A stretch of 64,000 bases of DNA from Alphaproteobacteria bacterium (GTDB lineage Bacteria > Pseudomonadota > Alphaproteobacteria > JAEULC01). The stretch is taken from assembly GCA_023150455.1 (NCBI GenBank), contig JAKLKW010000002.1, forward strand, positions 22,899 to 86,898, read 5' to 3'. The notes beneath the pieces were generated by a model. It did no database searches. It had not been told where the DNA came from and worked only from the letters and a program-made list of their open reading frames with translations. Of the stretch, positions 17,683 through 27,494 are shown piece by piece (position 1 is the stretch's first letter; each line of letters opens with the position of its first letter). The translations under genes were made by a program, and so were the position numbers.

Positions 17683-20600
17683 ATGCGCGCGGAGAGGACA
17701 CGCAAGAGCATACCGTGGCGCCTCGGGCTCGATGTCGGCACCAATTCACTTGGCTGGTGCGCATTCGACCTGTCGAAGCCGGATAGGGAAGGGCGCCGTC
17801 ATCCGGTTGGCATTCGCCGGGTTGGGGTCCGTATCTTTAGCGATGGACGGGACCCGCAATCTGGAGCCTCGCTGGCGCAGGCGCGGCGCGAGCCGCGCAG
17901 CGCACGCAGGCGGCGCGATCGGTTCCTCATGCGGCAGATGACTCTCATGCGGGCGCTCGACCGTCTCGGCCTCATGCCGAGCGATCCTGCCGCACGCAAG
18001 GAACTCGAGAAGCTCGATCCCTGGCGCCTGCGCGCAGAGGGTCTCGAGCGCGCGCTCTCGCCCCACGAGTTCGGCCGTGTCCTGTTCCACCTAAATCAGC
18101 GCCGCGGCTTCAAGAGCAACCGCAAGACCGATCGCGGCAAGGACGAAGCCAGCGCCAAGGAAACCCAGGACATGAAGGGCTCGGCGCGGGCGACCGCGGC
18201 GCTGATCGGACCGGACAAGCCGAATGCCCGCACGCTCGGGGAATACCTCTACAAGACGTATCGCGCGCGAAACAACGGCCTCTCATGGGAGCCGTTGAGC
18301 TCGGCGGAAGCTCACAGCGTGCGGGCCCGTCCGCGTGCCGTGAAAGGGCGGAACGAATACGACTTCTACCCCCTGCGGCGCATGGTCGAGGACGAATTCG
18401 ACGCGCTTTGGGAGGCGCAGAGACGCCATCTTCCCGCGCTGACCAGTGAGACGCGCGAACGGATCCGGCACGTCATCTTTCATCAGCGGCAGCTCAAGCC
18501 GGTCGATCCTGGCCCCTGCACGCTTGATCCCGACGACAAGCGGGCGCCGCTTGCCCTGCCCATCGTGCAGGAATTTCGCATCCTGCAGGAGCTTGCCAAC
18601 CTCGAACTGGTCGACAAGCGCAATCCTTCGAACTCGCGCCGGCTCACGCTCAGGGAGCGGGACCACCTGCTCGCGCTGTTGCGACGCACGGAAAGGCTGA
18701 CCTTCAAGCGCATCCGCAAGGAGCTGCACATCGAGGCCGTCTGGGCCTTCAATCTTGAAAGCGAACGTCGCGATCACCTGAAAGGAGATAGCACGTCGGT
18801 CCGCCTCGCCCACAAGGAATGCTTCGGCCCCCGATGGTGGGACGGATTGGCGGACATCGAACGCCACACCATCGCTCAGAAGCTGCTCGACGAGGAAGAC
18901 GAGGACGAAGCGGTTCGGATCGGCGTCGAGTATTGGAACCTGTCGCCGGAGGCGGCCGAGAAGGTCGCCAACGTGCGGCTGGTAGATGGTTACGGCAGTC
19001 TCGGCACCAAGGCGCTGGAAGAGATCGTACCGATCATGCGGACAGGTTTCGACGGGAGTGGCAACCCGATTCGCTACAGCGACGCGGTGCAACGGACTCG
19101 CTACAAGCACCACTCCGATTTCCGCGACGCCACGATCCTGCCGGCGTTGCCCTACTATGGCGAGGTGCTGCGCCGATACATGGCGCCGGTCCGCAGCGAC
19201 TCGGCGCCGCAATGGGAGCGCGACTTCGGGCGTATTGCGAATCCAACCGTCCATATTGGATTGGGCCAGCTACGCAAGCTCGTCAACGCCCTGATTGATC
19301 GCTACGGCCACCCGGAGGAAATCGTCGTCGAGCTTGCACGTGACCTCAAGCTGTCACGCGAGCGCCGCGAGGAAATCGACAAACGCCAGGCGGAAAACCA
19401 GAGGAAAAACGATCAGCGGCGCGCGAAGCTGGCCGAAATCGGCTTACCCGAGCGCGGCGAGTCCCTGCTGCGCCTGCGGCTCTGGGAAGAACTGAACCCC
19501 AATGACCCGAGCGATCGCAAATGCGTTTACACTGGCGAGCAGATCTCGCTGAGCCGCCTGTTCAGCGATGACGTCGAGACCGAGCATATCCTTCCCTTCA
19601 CCCTGACGCTCGACGACAACCCGAGCAACCTGACCGTATCTTTGCGCAAAGCCAACCGCTTCAAGGGCAACCTCACGCCCCATCAAGCGTTCGGCAGCAA
19701 TCCCATGGTCGACGGCCGACCCTGCAACTGGCCCCAGATCATGCTGCGCGCGTCCGCGCTGCCGAAAGCCAAGCAGTGGCGGTTTCGGCCCGACGCGATT
19801 GAGCTGGTTCAGAGTCGGATCAGACGCGACGCGGCTCGGCAGGAAGGCGCGCTGCCGAAGGAAATGCTCGACGATATCGAGCGAACCGGCGGCTTCCTGG
19901 CGCGGCAACTCGTCGACACCGCCTACCTCGCCCGGGTCACCCGTCAGTATCTGTGGAAGATCTGCGACCCCGACAAGACCTGGGTGATCCCCGGCCAGAT
20001 GACCGCGCTCTTGCGCCGCAAATGGGGCCTCAACTCGCTGCTTGGCGACCACAACCGCAAGAACCGCGCCGACCATCGCCATCATGCGATCGACGCCTTC
20101 GTCACCGGGCTTACCGATCGCTCTCTGCTTCAGCGGATCGCGACGGCGGCCGAGAAATCAAGGGACCGCCTGATCGACGATATGCCTGATCCCTACGAAG
20201 GCTTCCGTGAGGAACTGAAGTCCGCCCTGCAGCGCGTCGTGGTCTCCCATCGGCCGGACCACAGCGCCAAAGGCAAGCTGCACGAAGAGACGGCCTACGG
20301 GCTGGTCGAAGAGGCGGAGCGCGAAGGCGGCAACGTCGTCGCGCGCAAGCCGATCGAGGCGCTGAGCGAGAGCGAGATCGACCGCGTTCGCGACCCGGTG
20401 ATCCGCGATAAGCTCAAACGACATCTCGGCAGATTGCTCGCATACGACTCAGGCATCGAACGGGCCAAGGCCAAACTCGCGGAGGCGCGGCGCAAGAAGG
20501 ACGCGCATGCGATCGAGCGGGCCGCCGCCGAGTTGGATCGCACCAAGCGCGAGCGCAAGCAGAGACGCAAGGATGGCGCCAAGGACTTCAGGGCGGCCCT

Positions 20601-21096
20601 GGCCGAGTTTGGCCGAAAGGAGGGCATACGGCGTGTGCGACTCGTGAAATCCGAAGCAGCGATCATTGCTGTCCGCGATCGAACTGGCCACCCATACAAA
20701 GCGTATAGCGCCGGCGACAACCATCGCGTCGAAGTTTTCGCAAGGCCGGATGGATCATGGGGCAGAGACCTCATTACCGTATTCGACGCGAACAGGCCCG
20801 ATTTTGCGCCTTCATGGCGTCGGAACGGAGCTGGCAACCGTCTCGTCGCAATCTTTCACAAGAACGATCTGGTGCGTGCCACAGTTGACGGCGAGGAACG
20901 GACCATGCGCGTCGTATCGCTGTGGGACCGCTACCTGCAGCTCGCAGGGCACGAGGACACCAACCTCGCCGATCGGTATCGCGACGGCGAATTCAAGTGG
21001 ACGTTCGCGAACTACGACAAACTCAAGGAAATGGGCCTTCGGCGCGTCACGGTGGACTTCCTCGGCCACATGCACGATCCCGGCCCGCCGAAGTGA
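17683..21096 (+). CDS. cas9: CRISPR-associated endonuclease Cas9, type II-C
   Basis: A 1137-residue RNA-guided DNA endonuclease. RuvC-I is LGLDVGTNSLGW with catalytic Asp17. An arginine-rich bridge helix (QARREPRSARRRRDRF) follows. RuvC-II is IVVELARDLKL with Glu550. The HNH domain has His635 in ETEHILPF, with Asn649 and Asn658 at the spacings known from SpCas9 (H840, N854, N863). RuvC-III is HRHHAIDAF with His801 and Asp804. All nuclease residues are therefore present. A basic coiled segment (~residues 925-970) precedes the C-terminal PAM-interacting region. Length and the absence of csn2 or cas4 indicate subtype II-C. The ATG at 17683 has a GGGGGA site; a TTG at 17671 is an alternative. The DNA looks less GC-biased at third positions than its neighbours, suggesting transfer. 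Confidence 0.97.
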   Translation: MRAERTRKSIPWRLGLDVGTNSLGWCAFDLSKPDREGRRHPVGIRRVGVRIFSDGRDPQSGASLAQARREPRSARRRRDRFLMRQMTLMRALDRLGLMPSDPAARKELEKLDPWRLRAEGLERALSPHEFGRVLFHLNQRRGFKSNRKTDRGKDEASAKETQDMKGSARATAALIGPDKPNARTLGEYLYKTYRARNNGLSWEPLSSAEAHSVRARPRAVKGRNEYDFYPLRRMVEDEFDALWEAQRRHLPALTSETRERIRHVIFHQRQLKPVDPGPCTLDPDDKRAPLALPIVQEFRILQELANLELVDKRNPSNSRRLTLRERDHLLALLRRTERLTFKRIRKELHIEAVWAFNLESERRDHLKGDSTSVRLAHKECFGPRWWDGLADIERHTIAQKLLDEEDEDEAVRIGVEYWNLSPEAAEKVANVRLVDGYGSLGTKALEEIVPIMRTGFDGSGNPIRYSDAVQRTRYKHHSDFRDATILPALPYYGEVLRRYMAPVRSDSAPQWERDFGRIANPTVHIGLGQLRKLVNALIDRYGHPEEIVVELARDLKLSRERREEIDKRQAENQRKNDQRRAKLAEIGLPERGESLLRLRLWEELNPNDPSDRKCVYTGEQISLSRLFSDDVETEHILPFTLTLDDNPSNLTVSLRKANRFKGNLTPHQAFGSNPMVDGRPCNWPQIMLRASALPKAKQWRFRPDAIELVQSRIRRDAARQEGALPKEMLDDIERTGGFLARQLVDTAYLARVTRQYLWKICDPDKTWVIPGQMTALLRRKWGLNSLLGDHNRKNRADHRHHAIDAFVTGLTDRSLLQRIATAAEKSRDRLIDDMPDPYEGFREELKSALQRVVVSHRPDHSAKGKLHEETAYGLVEEAEREGGNVVARKPIEALSESEIDRVRDPVIRDKLKRHLGRLLAYDSGIERAKAKLAEARRKKDAHAIERAAAELDRTKRERKQRRKDGAKDFRAALAEFGRKEGIRRVRLVKSEAAIIAVRDRTGHPYKAYSAGDNHRVEVFARPDGSWGRDLITVFDANRPDFAPSWRRNGAGNRLVAIFHKNDLVRATVDGEERTMRVVSLWDRYLQLAGHEDTNLADRYRDGEFKWTFANYDKLKEMGLRRVTVDFLGHMHDPGPPK

Positions 21097-21102
21097 TCCG
21101 AC

Positions 21103-22029
21103 ATGCTCGGGCGCATCATTGAAATCGCAGAGGATGGACGCCATCTAGCGGTCGATCGCGGCTTCATGACGGTGAGCACCGATGGCGCCGAGCTTGGAAG
21201 AGTCCCGCTCGACGACATCGGCGCCGTGATTGTCAATGCCCACGGCTGCACGTACAGCAACAACCTGATTGTGCGATTGGCCGAACGTGGCGCGGGGGTG
21301 GTCGTCTGCGGCGCCAACCATAGCCCGGTGGCCTGGCTATGGCCGGTCGTGGCCCATCACGCACAACGCAGCCGCATCGAGTCGCAAATCGTCGCCGGAA
21401 AGCCGCTTGCGAAGCGCCTGTGGCAACGCGTGGTTCAGCAGAAGATTCGCCTTCAGGGCGCGACTCTTGCCGCTCTCGGCCGCGACGGTGCGGGCGGATT
21501 CGATCTGATGGCACGACGCGTAGGGTCAGGAGATCCGGAGAACATGGAGGCACAGGCAGCACGTCGCTATTGGCCATTGCTGTTCGGCGCCGATTTCCGC
21601 CGCGACCGCGAGGCTCCGGGAGCCAATTCGATGCTGAACTATGGCTATGCGGTCCTGCGGTCGGCGACGGCGCGCGCAGTCTGCGGCGCCGGTCTGCATC
21701 CGGCGATCGGGATCAGTCACAAGAGCGAGGACCTGCCTTTGGCTGACGACCTGATGGAGCCGTTCAGGCCAATGGTCGATCTGCTGGTGGCGCGCGCCGC
21801 GGACATGGGACACGAGAGCGTCACCAAGGAGATTAAGCGGTATCTGGCGTCGGTGGCCGCGCTCGATCTCCAGACGGAGCGGGGACGCACCCCGCTCTAT
21901 ACGTGCGTTGAACGACTTGCACAGTCGCTCGCTGCCGCCTTCGCTAGCGGAAAGCCTGACTTGGAGTTTCCCTTGGCACCTTTGCCGCTGGACCTGCCAG
22001 CGCTGCCTGCTTCGGCCGACGATTCGTGA
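21103..22029 (+). CDS. cas1: CRISPR-associated integrase Cas1
   Basis: A 308-residue Cas1, the catalytic subunit of the Cas1-Cas2 complex that inserts new spacers. The active-site residues are visible: Glu149 in PENMEAQAARRYW, His206 in AIGISHKSEDLPL and the acidic Asp215/Asp216/Glu219 cluster in LADDLMEPFRPMVD. The N-terminal beta domain contains VPLDDIGAVIVNAHGCTYSN, typical of the type II Cas1 branch. It begins six bases after the cas9 stop and ends 12 bases before cas2, so the three genes form one operon. No truncation is seen, and the adaptation machinery should be active. Confidence 0.96.
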   Translation: MLGRIIEIAEDGRHLAVDRGFMTVSTDGAELGRVPLDDIGAVIVNAHGCTYSNNLIVRLAERGAGVVVCGANHSPVAWLWPVVAHHAQRSRIESQIVAGKPLAKRLWQRVVQQKIRLQGATLAALGRDGAGGFDLMARRVGSGDPENMEAQAARRYWPLLFGADFRRDREAPGANSMLNYGYAVLRSATARAVCGAGLHPAIGISHKSEDLPLADDLMEPFRPMVDLLVARAADMGHESVTKEIKRYLASVAALDLQTERGRTPLYTCVERLAQSLAAAFASGKPDLEFPLAPLPLDLPALPASADDS

Positions 22030-22041
22030 GCGGTCGAGGCC

Positions 22042-22368
22042 GTGCTGACCGGCTATCGCCTAATGTGGATGATGGTCCTCTTCGACCTGCCGGTCGGCAC
22101 GAAAAAAGAGCGCAAGGCTGCAACGAAATTCCGCCAGTTCCTCCTCGACCAGGGATTCCAAATGTCGCAATACTCGGTCTACATGCGATTTTGTGCCGGA
22201 AAGGAACAGTCAGAGGCTTACACAAAGAAGGTCGAGAAGGAGGTGCCAAGCACGGGCAAGATTCACATCGTCTACCTGACCGACAAACAGTATGAGAACA
22301 TCGTTACATTCGACGGACGAGTGAAGGAACCTACCCGGAAAAACCCGGAACAGTTCGTGTTGTTCTAA
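22042..22368 (+). CDS. cas2: CRISPR-associated protein Cas2
   Basis: A 108-residue Cas2 with the ferredoxin-like fold. MVLFDLPVGTKKERKAATKF contains the first strand with the conserved aspartate, followed by QFLLDQGFQMSQYSVYMRF, and the C-terminal PEQFVLF tail resembles that of other II-C Cas2 proteins. The GTG at 22042 gives MLTGYRLMWMM, matching the usual family start better than the internal ATG at 22063. It forms the structural bridge of the Cas1-Cas2 integrase. It is the last cas gene; the array lies 73 bp downstream on the opposite strand. Confidence 0.95.
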   Translation: MLTGYRLMWMMVLFDLPVGTKKERKAATKFRQFLLDQGFQMSQYSVYMRFCAGKEQSEAYTKKVEKEVPSTGKIHIVYLTDKQYENIVTFDGRVKEPTRKNPEQFVLF

Positions 22369-22404
22369 TGTATGTGGCTGCGAACAAACGGCGACCCGGA
22401 AGGG

Positions 22405-22430
22405 AAAAAAGGCCCTGTTACCAGGGCCTT
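22405..22430 (-). terminator. Intrinsic terminator of the CRISPR array transcript
   Basis: Read on the minus strand: AAGGCCCTG, loop GTAA, CAGGGCCTT, then a run of T (22410-22405). The stem is nine perfect pairs. On the plus strand the hairpin is followed by AGCGG with no T tract, so it terminates minus-strand transcripts, that is, the array, and not cas2. Confidence 0.85.
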
Positions 22431-22441
22431 AGCGGATCATG

Positions 22442-22543
22442 AGGTTAGCTCACGAGAGAACGCGGTCCAACCGCAACCACCCGGTCGAACCGCGCGACCG
22501 TCAGGGGAGGTTAGCTCACGAGAGAACGCGGTCCAACCGCAAC
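22442..22543 (-). CRISPR. Minimal CRISPR array: two 36-bp repeats, one 30-bp spacer
   Basis: Two identical repeats occupy 22442-22477 and 22508-22543; the single spacer is 22478-22507. In crRNA orientation (minus strand) each repeat begins GTTGCGGTTGGACC and ends GTGAGCTAACCT. This 36-base size and GTTGCGG start fit alphaproteobacterial type II-C repeats. Orientation is supported by the minus-strand terminator just downstream and by the anti-repeat in the tracrRNA candidate. The end of the repeat (GCTAACCT) lies where other II-C repeats carry a -10 box that starts crRNA transcription, but the match here is weak. One base beyond each repeat (22441 and 22507) is also shared, so a 37-base repeat is possible. 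Confidence 0.93.
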
Positions 22544-22565
22544 GGATCGCTTCGCGATCCGTTGC
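22539..22565. repeat. Perfect palindrome at the leader-repeat junction
   Basis: GCAACGGATCGC, a TTC loop and GCGATCCGTTGC make a 12-base perfect stem whose first five bases are the end of the leader-proximal repeat. It has no T tract on either strand, so it is not a classic terminator. It marks the side where new spacers would be inserted and could help position Cas1-Cas2 or fold in the precursor RNA. Confidence 0.6.
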
Positions 22566-22603
22566 GCTGCTCAGCAAACAGGGACCGGGCTCCGGCTACT
22601 GAT

Positions 22604-22960
22604 TCAGTTCAAAGAACCACCGCCAATGGCGGTGAGAATCGCGCTCATCTTCGCCCGCACGTCGGGCAGGAACGTGGTCACCACCGACCAGACCACCTCG
22701 AACTCGACGTCCTGATAGTCATGGACAATAACGTTGCGCATGCCGACGATCTTCTGCCACGGGATTTCGGGATGTTCAGATTGAAACTCGGCGGATATCC
22801 GTCGGCAGGCTTCGCCGACGATCTGGAGCTGGCGCAAGACGGCCGATTGAACCAGCGGGTCCTTCAGGAACCGTTCGAAGCTGTAACCGTCCGTGAATGA
22901 CGCGACGAGCTCGGCCGCCCTGACGACATCAGCCAGGTAGTCCGCATCACGCCATTTCAT
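22604..22960 (-). CDS. hepT: HepT-like ribonuclease toxin (HEPN domain, DUF86)
   Basis: A 118-residue HEPN-domain protein. The RX4HXY active-site motif is RNVIVHDY, preceded by the QLQIVGEACRRIS helix typical of HepT. In characterised systems (Shewanella HepT-MntA) the toxin is an RNase silenced when MntA adds AMP to the tyrosine of this motif. Its ATG at 22960 lies inside the end of mntA, with 14 bases of overlap, so the two are translationally coupled. It is the last gene before the CRISPR leader, on the strand of array transcription, and I see no terminator between them. Confidence 0.92.
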   Translation of the reverse strand: MKWRDADYLADVVRAAELVASFTDGYSFERFLKDPLVQSAVLRQLQIVGEACRRISAEFQSEHPEIPWQKIVGMRNVIVHDYQDVEFEVVWSVVTTFLPDVRAKMSAILTAIGGGSLN

Positions 22961-23264
22961 AGACGGTCTGGGCGGAATCGAGGATGTGCTGCTTGCGCAG
23001 TGGATTCCGGCTGCGCTCGATCGCCTGCCGCGTCATGAGATCGACGCGACGCCCAAACAGGCGTTCGAGCGCTTCCTTCGTGTCGAGGAAGTGCGTCAGG
23101 TCGAGCACCAGGTCCCGCTCGAACATCACCAGCACGTCCACGTCGCTGTCGGGCCGGAACTCGTCCGTGAGGACCGAGCCGAACAGCGCCAGCTCCGCGA
23201 TCTTCCATTTCTTGCAGAACGCGGCAAGCTCTCCCTTCGGGATCCTGATGCGCGGCTCGGGCAT
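22947..23264 (-). CDS. mntA: MntA-like nucleotidyltransferase antitoxin
   Basis: A 105-residue minimal nucleotidyltransferase. The GSX10DXD signature is intact: FGSVLTDEFRPDSDVDVLV, with the third acidic residue probably in RRVDLMTR. Family members neutralise HepT by transferring AMP to its active-site tyrosine. The ATG at 23264 gives MPEPRIRIPKGELAAFCKKW. It is immediately upstream of and overlaps hepT. It lies 23 bp from the end of glmS on the same strand, so it may also be reached by glmS read-through. Confidence 0.9.
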   Translation of the reverse strand: MPEPRIRIPKGELAAFCKKWKIAELALFGSVLTDEFRPDSDVDVLVMFERDLVLDLTHFLDTKEALERLFGRRVDLMTRQAIERSRNPLRKQHILDSAQTVYEMA

Positions 23265-23287
23265 GTTCGCCTCCGTCGCCCGCGATC

Positions 23288-25111
<1,824 letters not shown>

Positions 25112-25129
25112 CGCTGCCTATCCCTTCGC

Positions 25130-26527
25130 CTATTCGTCCACTGGCACCTTGGCGCGGGGCTTGGCCGTCTTCCCCGTCTCGCGGGCCTTCTGCTCGCGGA
25201 ACCTCGCCGCCCAGCCCTCGACCGTGCGCTGCTCGCCCCGCTCGATGCGCAGCGCGTCCGCCGGCACGTCCTGCGTCACGACGCTGCCGGCGCCGACGAT
25301 GGCGCCGTCGCCGACCTTGACCGGCGCCACCAGCGCGGTGTTCGAGCCGATGAAGGCGCCGGCGCCGATGTCGGTATGCGCCTTGGTGAAGCCGTCGTAG
25401 TTGCAGGTGATCGTGCCGGCGCCGACATTGGCGTCGGCGCCGACGCGCGCATCGCCGATATAGGAGAGGTGGTTGGCCTTGGCGCCGTCCTCGATGACGG
25501 CGTTCTTGACCTCGACGTAGTTGCCGATATGCGCGTCGCGGCCGATGCGCGCGCCGGGCCGGAGGCGCGCGAAGGGGCCGATGCGGGCGCCCGCCTCGAT
25601 GACGGCGCCCTCGATGTGGCAGAAGGGCAGGATTTCCACGCCGTCGGCCACGACGGCGCCGGGGCCGAACACGACGTTCGGCCCGATCGTGACGTCGCGG
25701 CCGATCCGCGTATCGACGCAGAGGAACACCGATCGGGGATCGGTCAGCGTAGCACCGCCTTCCATCGCGCGGGCGCGCAGGCGCTGCTGCATGTGAAGCT
25801 CGGCGAGCGCGAGCTGGGCACGCGTGTCGATGCCGATGAACTCCTCGGCCGGGCGCTCGATCGCGGCGCAGGCCAGTTTCATCTTGCGCGCGACGGCGAC
25901 GATGTCGGTCAGGTAGTACTCGCCCGCGGCGTTGGCGTTGCCGATCGCGTCGATCAGCGCGAAGAGATGCCGGCCGTCGACGGCCATGGCGCCCGCGTTG
26001 CACAGGCGGATGCGGCGCTGGGCCGGCGTGGCGTCCTTGAACTCGACGATGGCCGTGAGCCGGCCGGCGCGGTCGGTGACCAACCGGCCGTAGCGCAGCG
26101 GGTCGTCCGGCTTGAAGCCGACCACGACCACGGAAGGCTTGTCCCTGGCGGCGCGGCGCTCGAGCAGCTGGCCGAGCGTCTCGGCCGACATGAACGGGTT
26201 GTCGCCGAAAAGGACGAGAACGTCGCCCGCGAATCCGGCGAGCGCCGCGCGGGCCGCCTTGACCGCGTCGGCGGTGCCCCGGGCCTGGGGCTGGATCGCG
26301 GTCGGCACCGGCGCCACGGCGCGGCCGACCGCCTCCATGCCGGGTGCCGTCACCACGACCGTCCGGGCCGGGTTCAGCGTCGCCACCGCATCCAGCACGT
26401 GGCCGATCACCGGCCGGCCGGCGATCGGCAGCAGCACCTTGGGCCGGTCGGATTTCATCCGCGTCCCCTTGCCGGCGGCAAGGATCACGGCGGCGGTTTC
26501 GCGCTGGCGGGCGGCGCGCTGGGTCAT
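25130..26527 (-). CDS. glmU: Bifunctional N-acetylglucosamine-1-phosphate uridyltransferase/glucosamine-1-phosphate acetyltransferase
   Basis: A 465-residue bifunctional enzyme giving UDP-GlcNAc. The N-terminal pyrophosphorylase has VILAAGKGTRMKSDRPKVLL and LFGDNPFMSAETL. The C-terminal left-handed beta-helix (hexapeptide repeats such as IGPFARLRPGARIGRDAHIG) carries the acetyltransferase with YIGDARVGADANVGAGTITC and NYDGFTKAHTDIG. The ATG at 26527 gives MTQRAARQRETAAVILAAGKG, a plausible start; the longer in-frame extension upstream is G-rich repeat sequence. It is transcribed together with glmS and lies divergent to the phosphoglycolate phosphatase gene. Confidence 0.96.
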   Translation of the reverse strand: MTQRAARQRETAAVILAAGKGTRMKSDRPKVLLPIAGRPVIGHVLDAVATLNPARTVVVTAPGMEAVGRAVAPVPTAIQPQARGTADAVKAARAALAGFAGDVLVLFGDNPFMSAETLGQLLERRAARDKPSVVVVGFKPDDPLRYGRLVTDRAGRLTAIVEFKDATPAQRRIRLCNAGAMAVDGRHLFALIDAIGNANAAGEYYLTDIVAVARKMKLACAAIERPAEEFIGIDTRAQLALAELHMQQRLRARAMEGGATLTDPRSVFLCVDTRIGRDVTIGPNVVFGPGAVVADGVEILPFCHIEGAVIEAGARIGPFARLRPGARIGRDAHIGNYVEVKNAVIEDGAKANHLSYIGDARVGADANVGAGTITCNYDGFTKAHTDIGAGAFIGSNTALVAPVKVGDGAIVGAGSVVTQDVPADALRIERGEQRTVEGWAARFREQKARETGKTAKPRAKVPVDE

Positions 26528-26529
26528 GC

Positions 26530-26574
26530 AACGGCCCTTGGGGGAACGGCCCCTGGGCGAACGGACCAGGGGGC
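26530..26574. repeat. Three imperfect 15-bp tandem repeats upstream of glmU
   Basis: Three consecutive 15-base units each start with AACGG (26530, 26545, 26560) and continue with C- and G-runs (for example AACGGCCCCTGGGCG). They lie in the short divergent region between glmU and gph, immediately before the glmU start. The same 15-base period occurs in the tandem array at 43377-43458, but the unit sequence differs. Confidence 0.45.
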
Positions 26575-26632
26575 CCGGGCCCCGACAAGAGGAATGACCG
26601 ATGACCGGAGCTTGGTATAGAAGCACGGGGTC

Positions 26633-27424
26633 ATGGCGCGGCGGACCATGACACAAAGCCACCCGAGCCGCCAAGAGTCTAACGATCACAGATTGTTACG
26701 AAACTTGTCCCCGATTCCGGCCCCCGACTCCCGTACGGATACGCTGATCTTCGACCTGGACGGCACGCTGATCGACAGCCTGCCCGACCTCACCGACGCC
26801 TTGAACCGGCTGCTGGCCTCGGAAGGCCGCGCCATCCTGCCCGAGGACCGCGTGCGGACCATGATCGGCGACGGAGTGACGAAGCTGGTCGAGCGCGGTC
26901 TGGCCGCCACCGGCGACATGCCCGAGCGGGGCGCGTTCGCCGCGCTGCTGGCGCGATTCCACGCCGACTACGAGCCGCGCTCGGCCGAGCGGACGCGGCC
27001 TTATCCGGGCGTCGCCGACCTGCTGGCGCGCCTTTCGGAATTGGGCTGGCGGCTGGCGCTCTGCACCAACAAGCCGCAGGCCGCGACCCTCCGTATCCTG
27101 CGAAGCCTCGGGCTGGCGGGCTGGATCGGCACGGTGGCGGGCGGGGACCGGTTCGGCCTGCACAAGCCCGACCCGCGGCACCTGACCCTGACGGTCGGGG
27201 CGGCCGGGTCGGTGCCCGCCCGGGCGATCATGGTCGGGGACGGCCCGCAGGACCTCGCCGCCGCCCGCGGCGCGGGAATGCGCGCCATTGCCGCCCTTTA
27301 TGGATACGGCCGCGAACGCATGGCCGCCGCGGACCTCGATGGAATCGTCACCATCGAGGCGTTCGCATGTCTGCCGGAAGCGCTGGCAAACATCATGCGA
27401 CAGAGGCATATCTATCATGCATGA
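26633..27424 (+). CDS. gph: Phosphoglycolate phosphatase (HAD family)
   Basis: HAD-superfamily hydrolase of the Gph type, which removes 2-phosphoglycolate. Motif I is LIFDLDGTLIDSLPDLTDAL, motif II the LALCTNKP strand with its threonine, motif III the lysine in FGLHKPDPRHL and motif IV MVGDGPQDLAAARGAG. The alpha-helical cap lies between motifs I and II. From the ATG at 26633 the protein has 263 residues, about 35 more than usual before motif I. That segment is poor in conserved sequence and AT-richer, so the true start may be further in, for example the TTG codons around 26694-26708. It is divergent to glmU. Confidence 0.87.
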   Translation: MARRTMTQSHPSRQESNDHRLLRNLSPIPAPDSRTDTLIFDLDGTLIDSLPDLTDALNRLLASEGRAILPEDRVRTMIGDGVTKLVERGLAATGDMPERGAFAALLARFHADYEPRSAERTRPYPGVADLLARLSELGWRLALCTNKPQAATLRILRSLGLAGWIGTVAGGDRFGLHKPDPRHLTLTVGAAGSVPARAIMVGDGPQDLAAARGAGMRAIAALYGYGRERMAAADLDGIVTIEAFACLPEALANIMRQRHIYHA

Positions 27425-27494
27425 AACGCATTGACGAACGCCCGGCACGGCACTTATGAAACGCCGCCGCGAACGCCCCGACAGGAGTCCCAAG

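Noticed and set aside
22478-22507. Self-targeting by the single spacer
   Set aside because: I saw no second copy of the spacer in this window by eye. This does not cover the rest of the genome.
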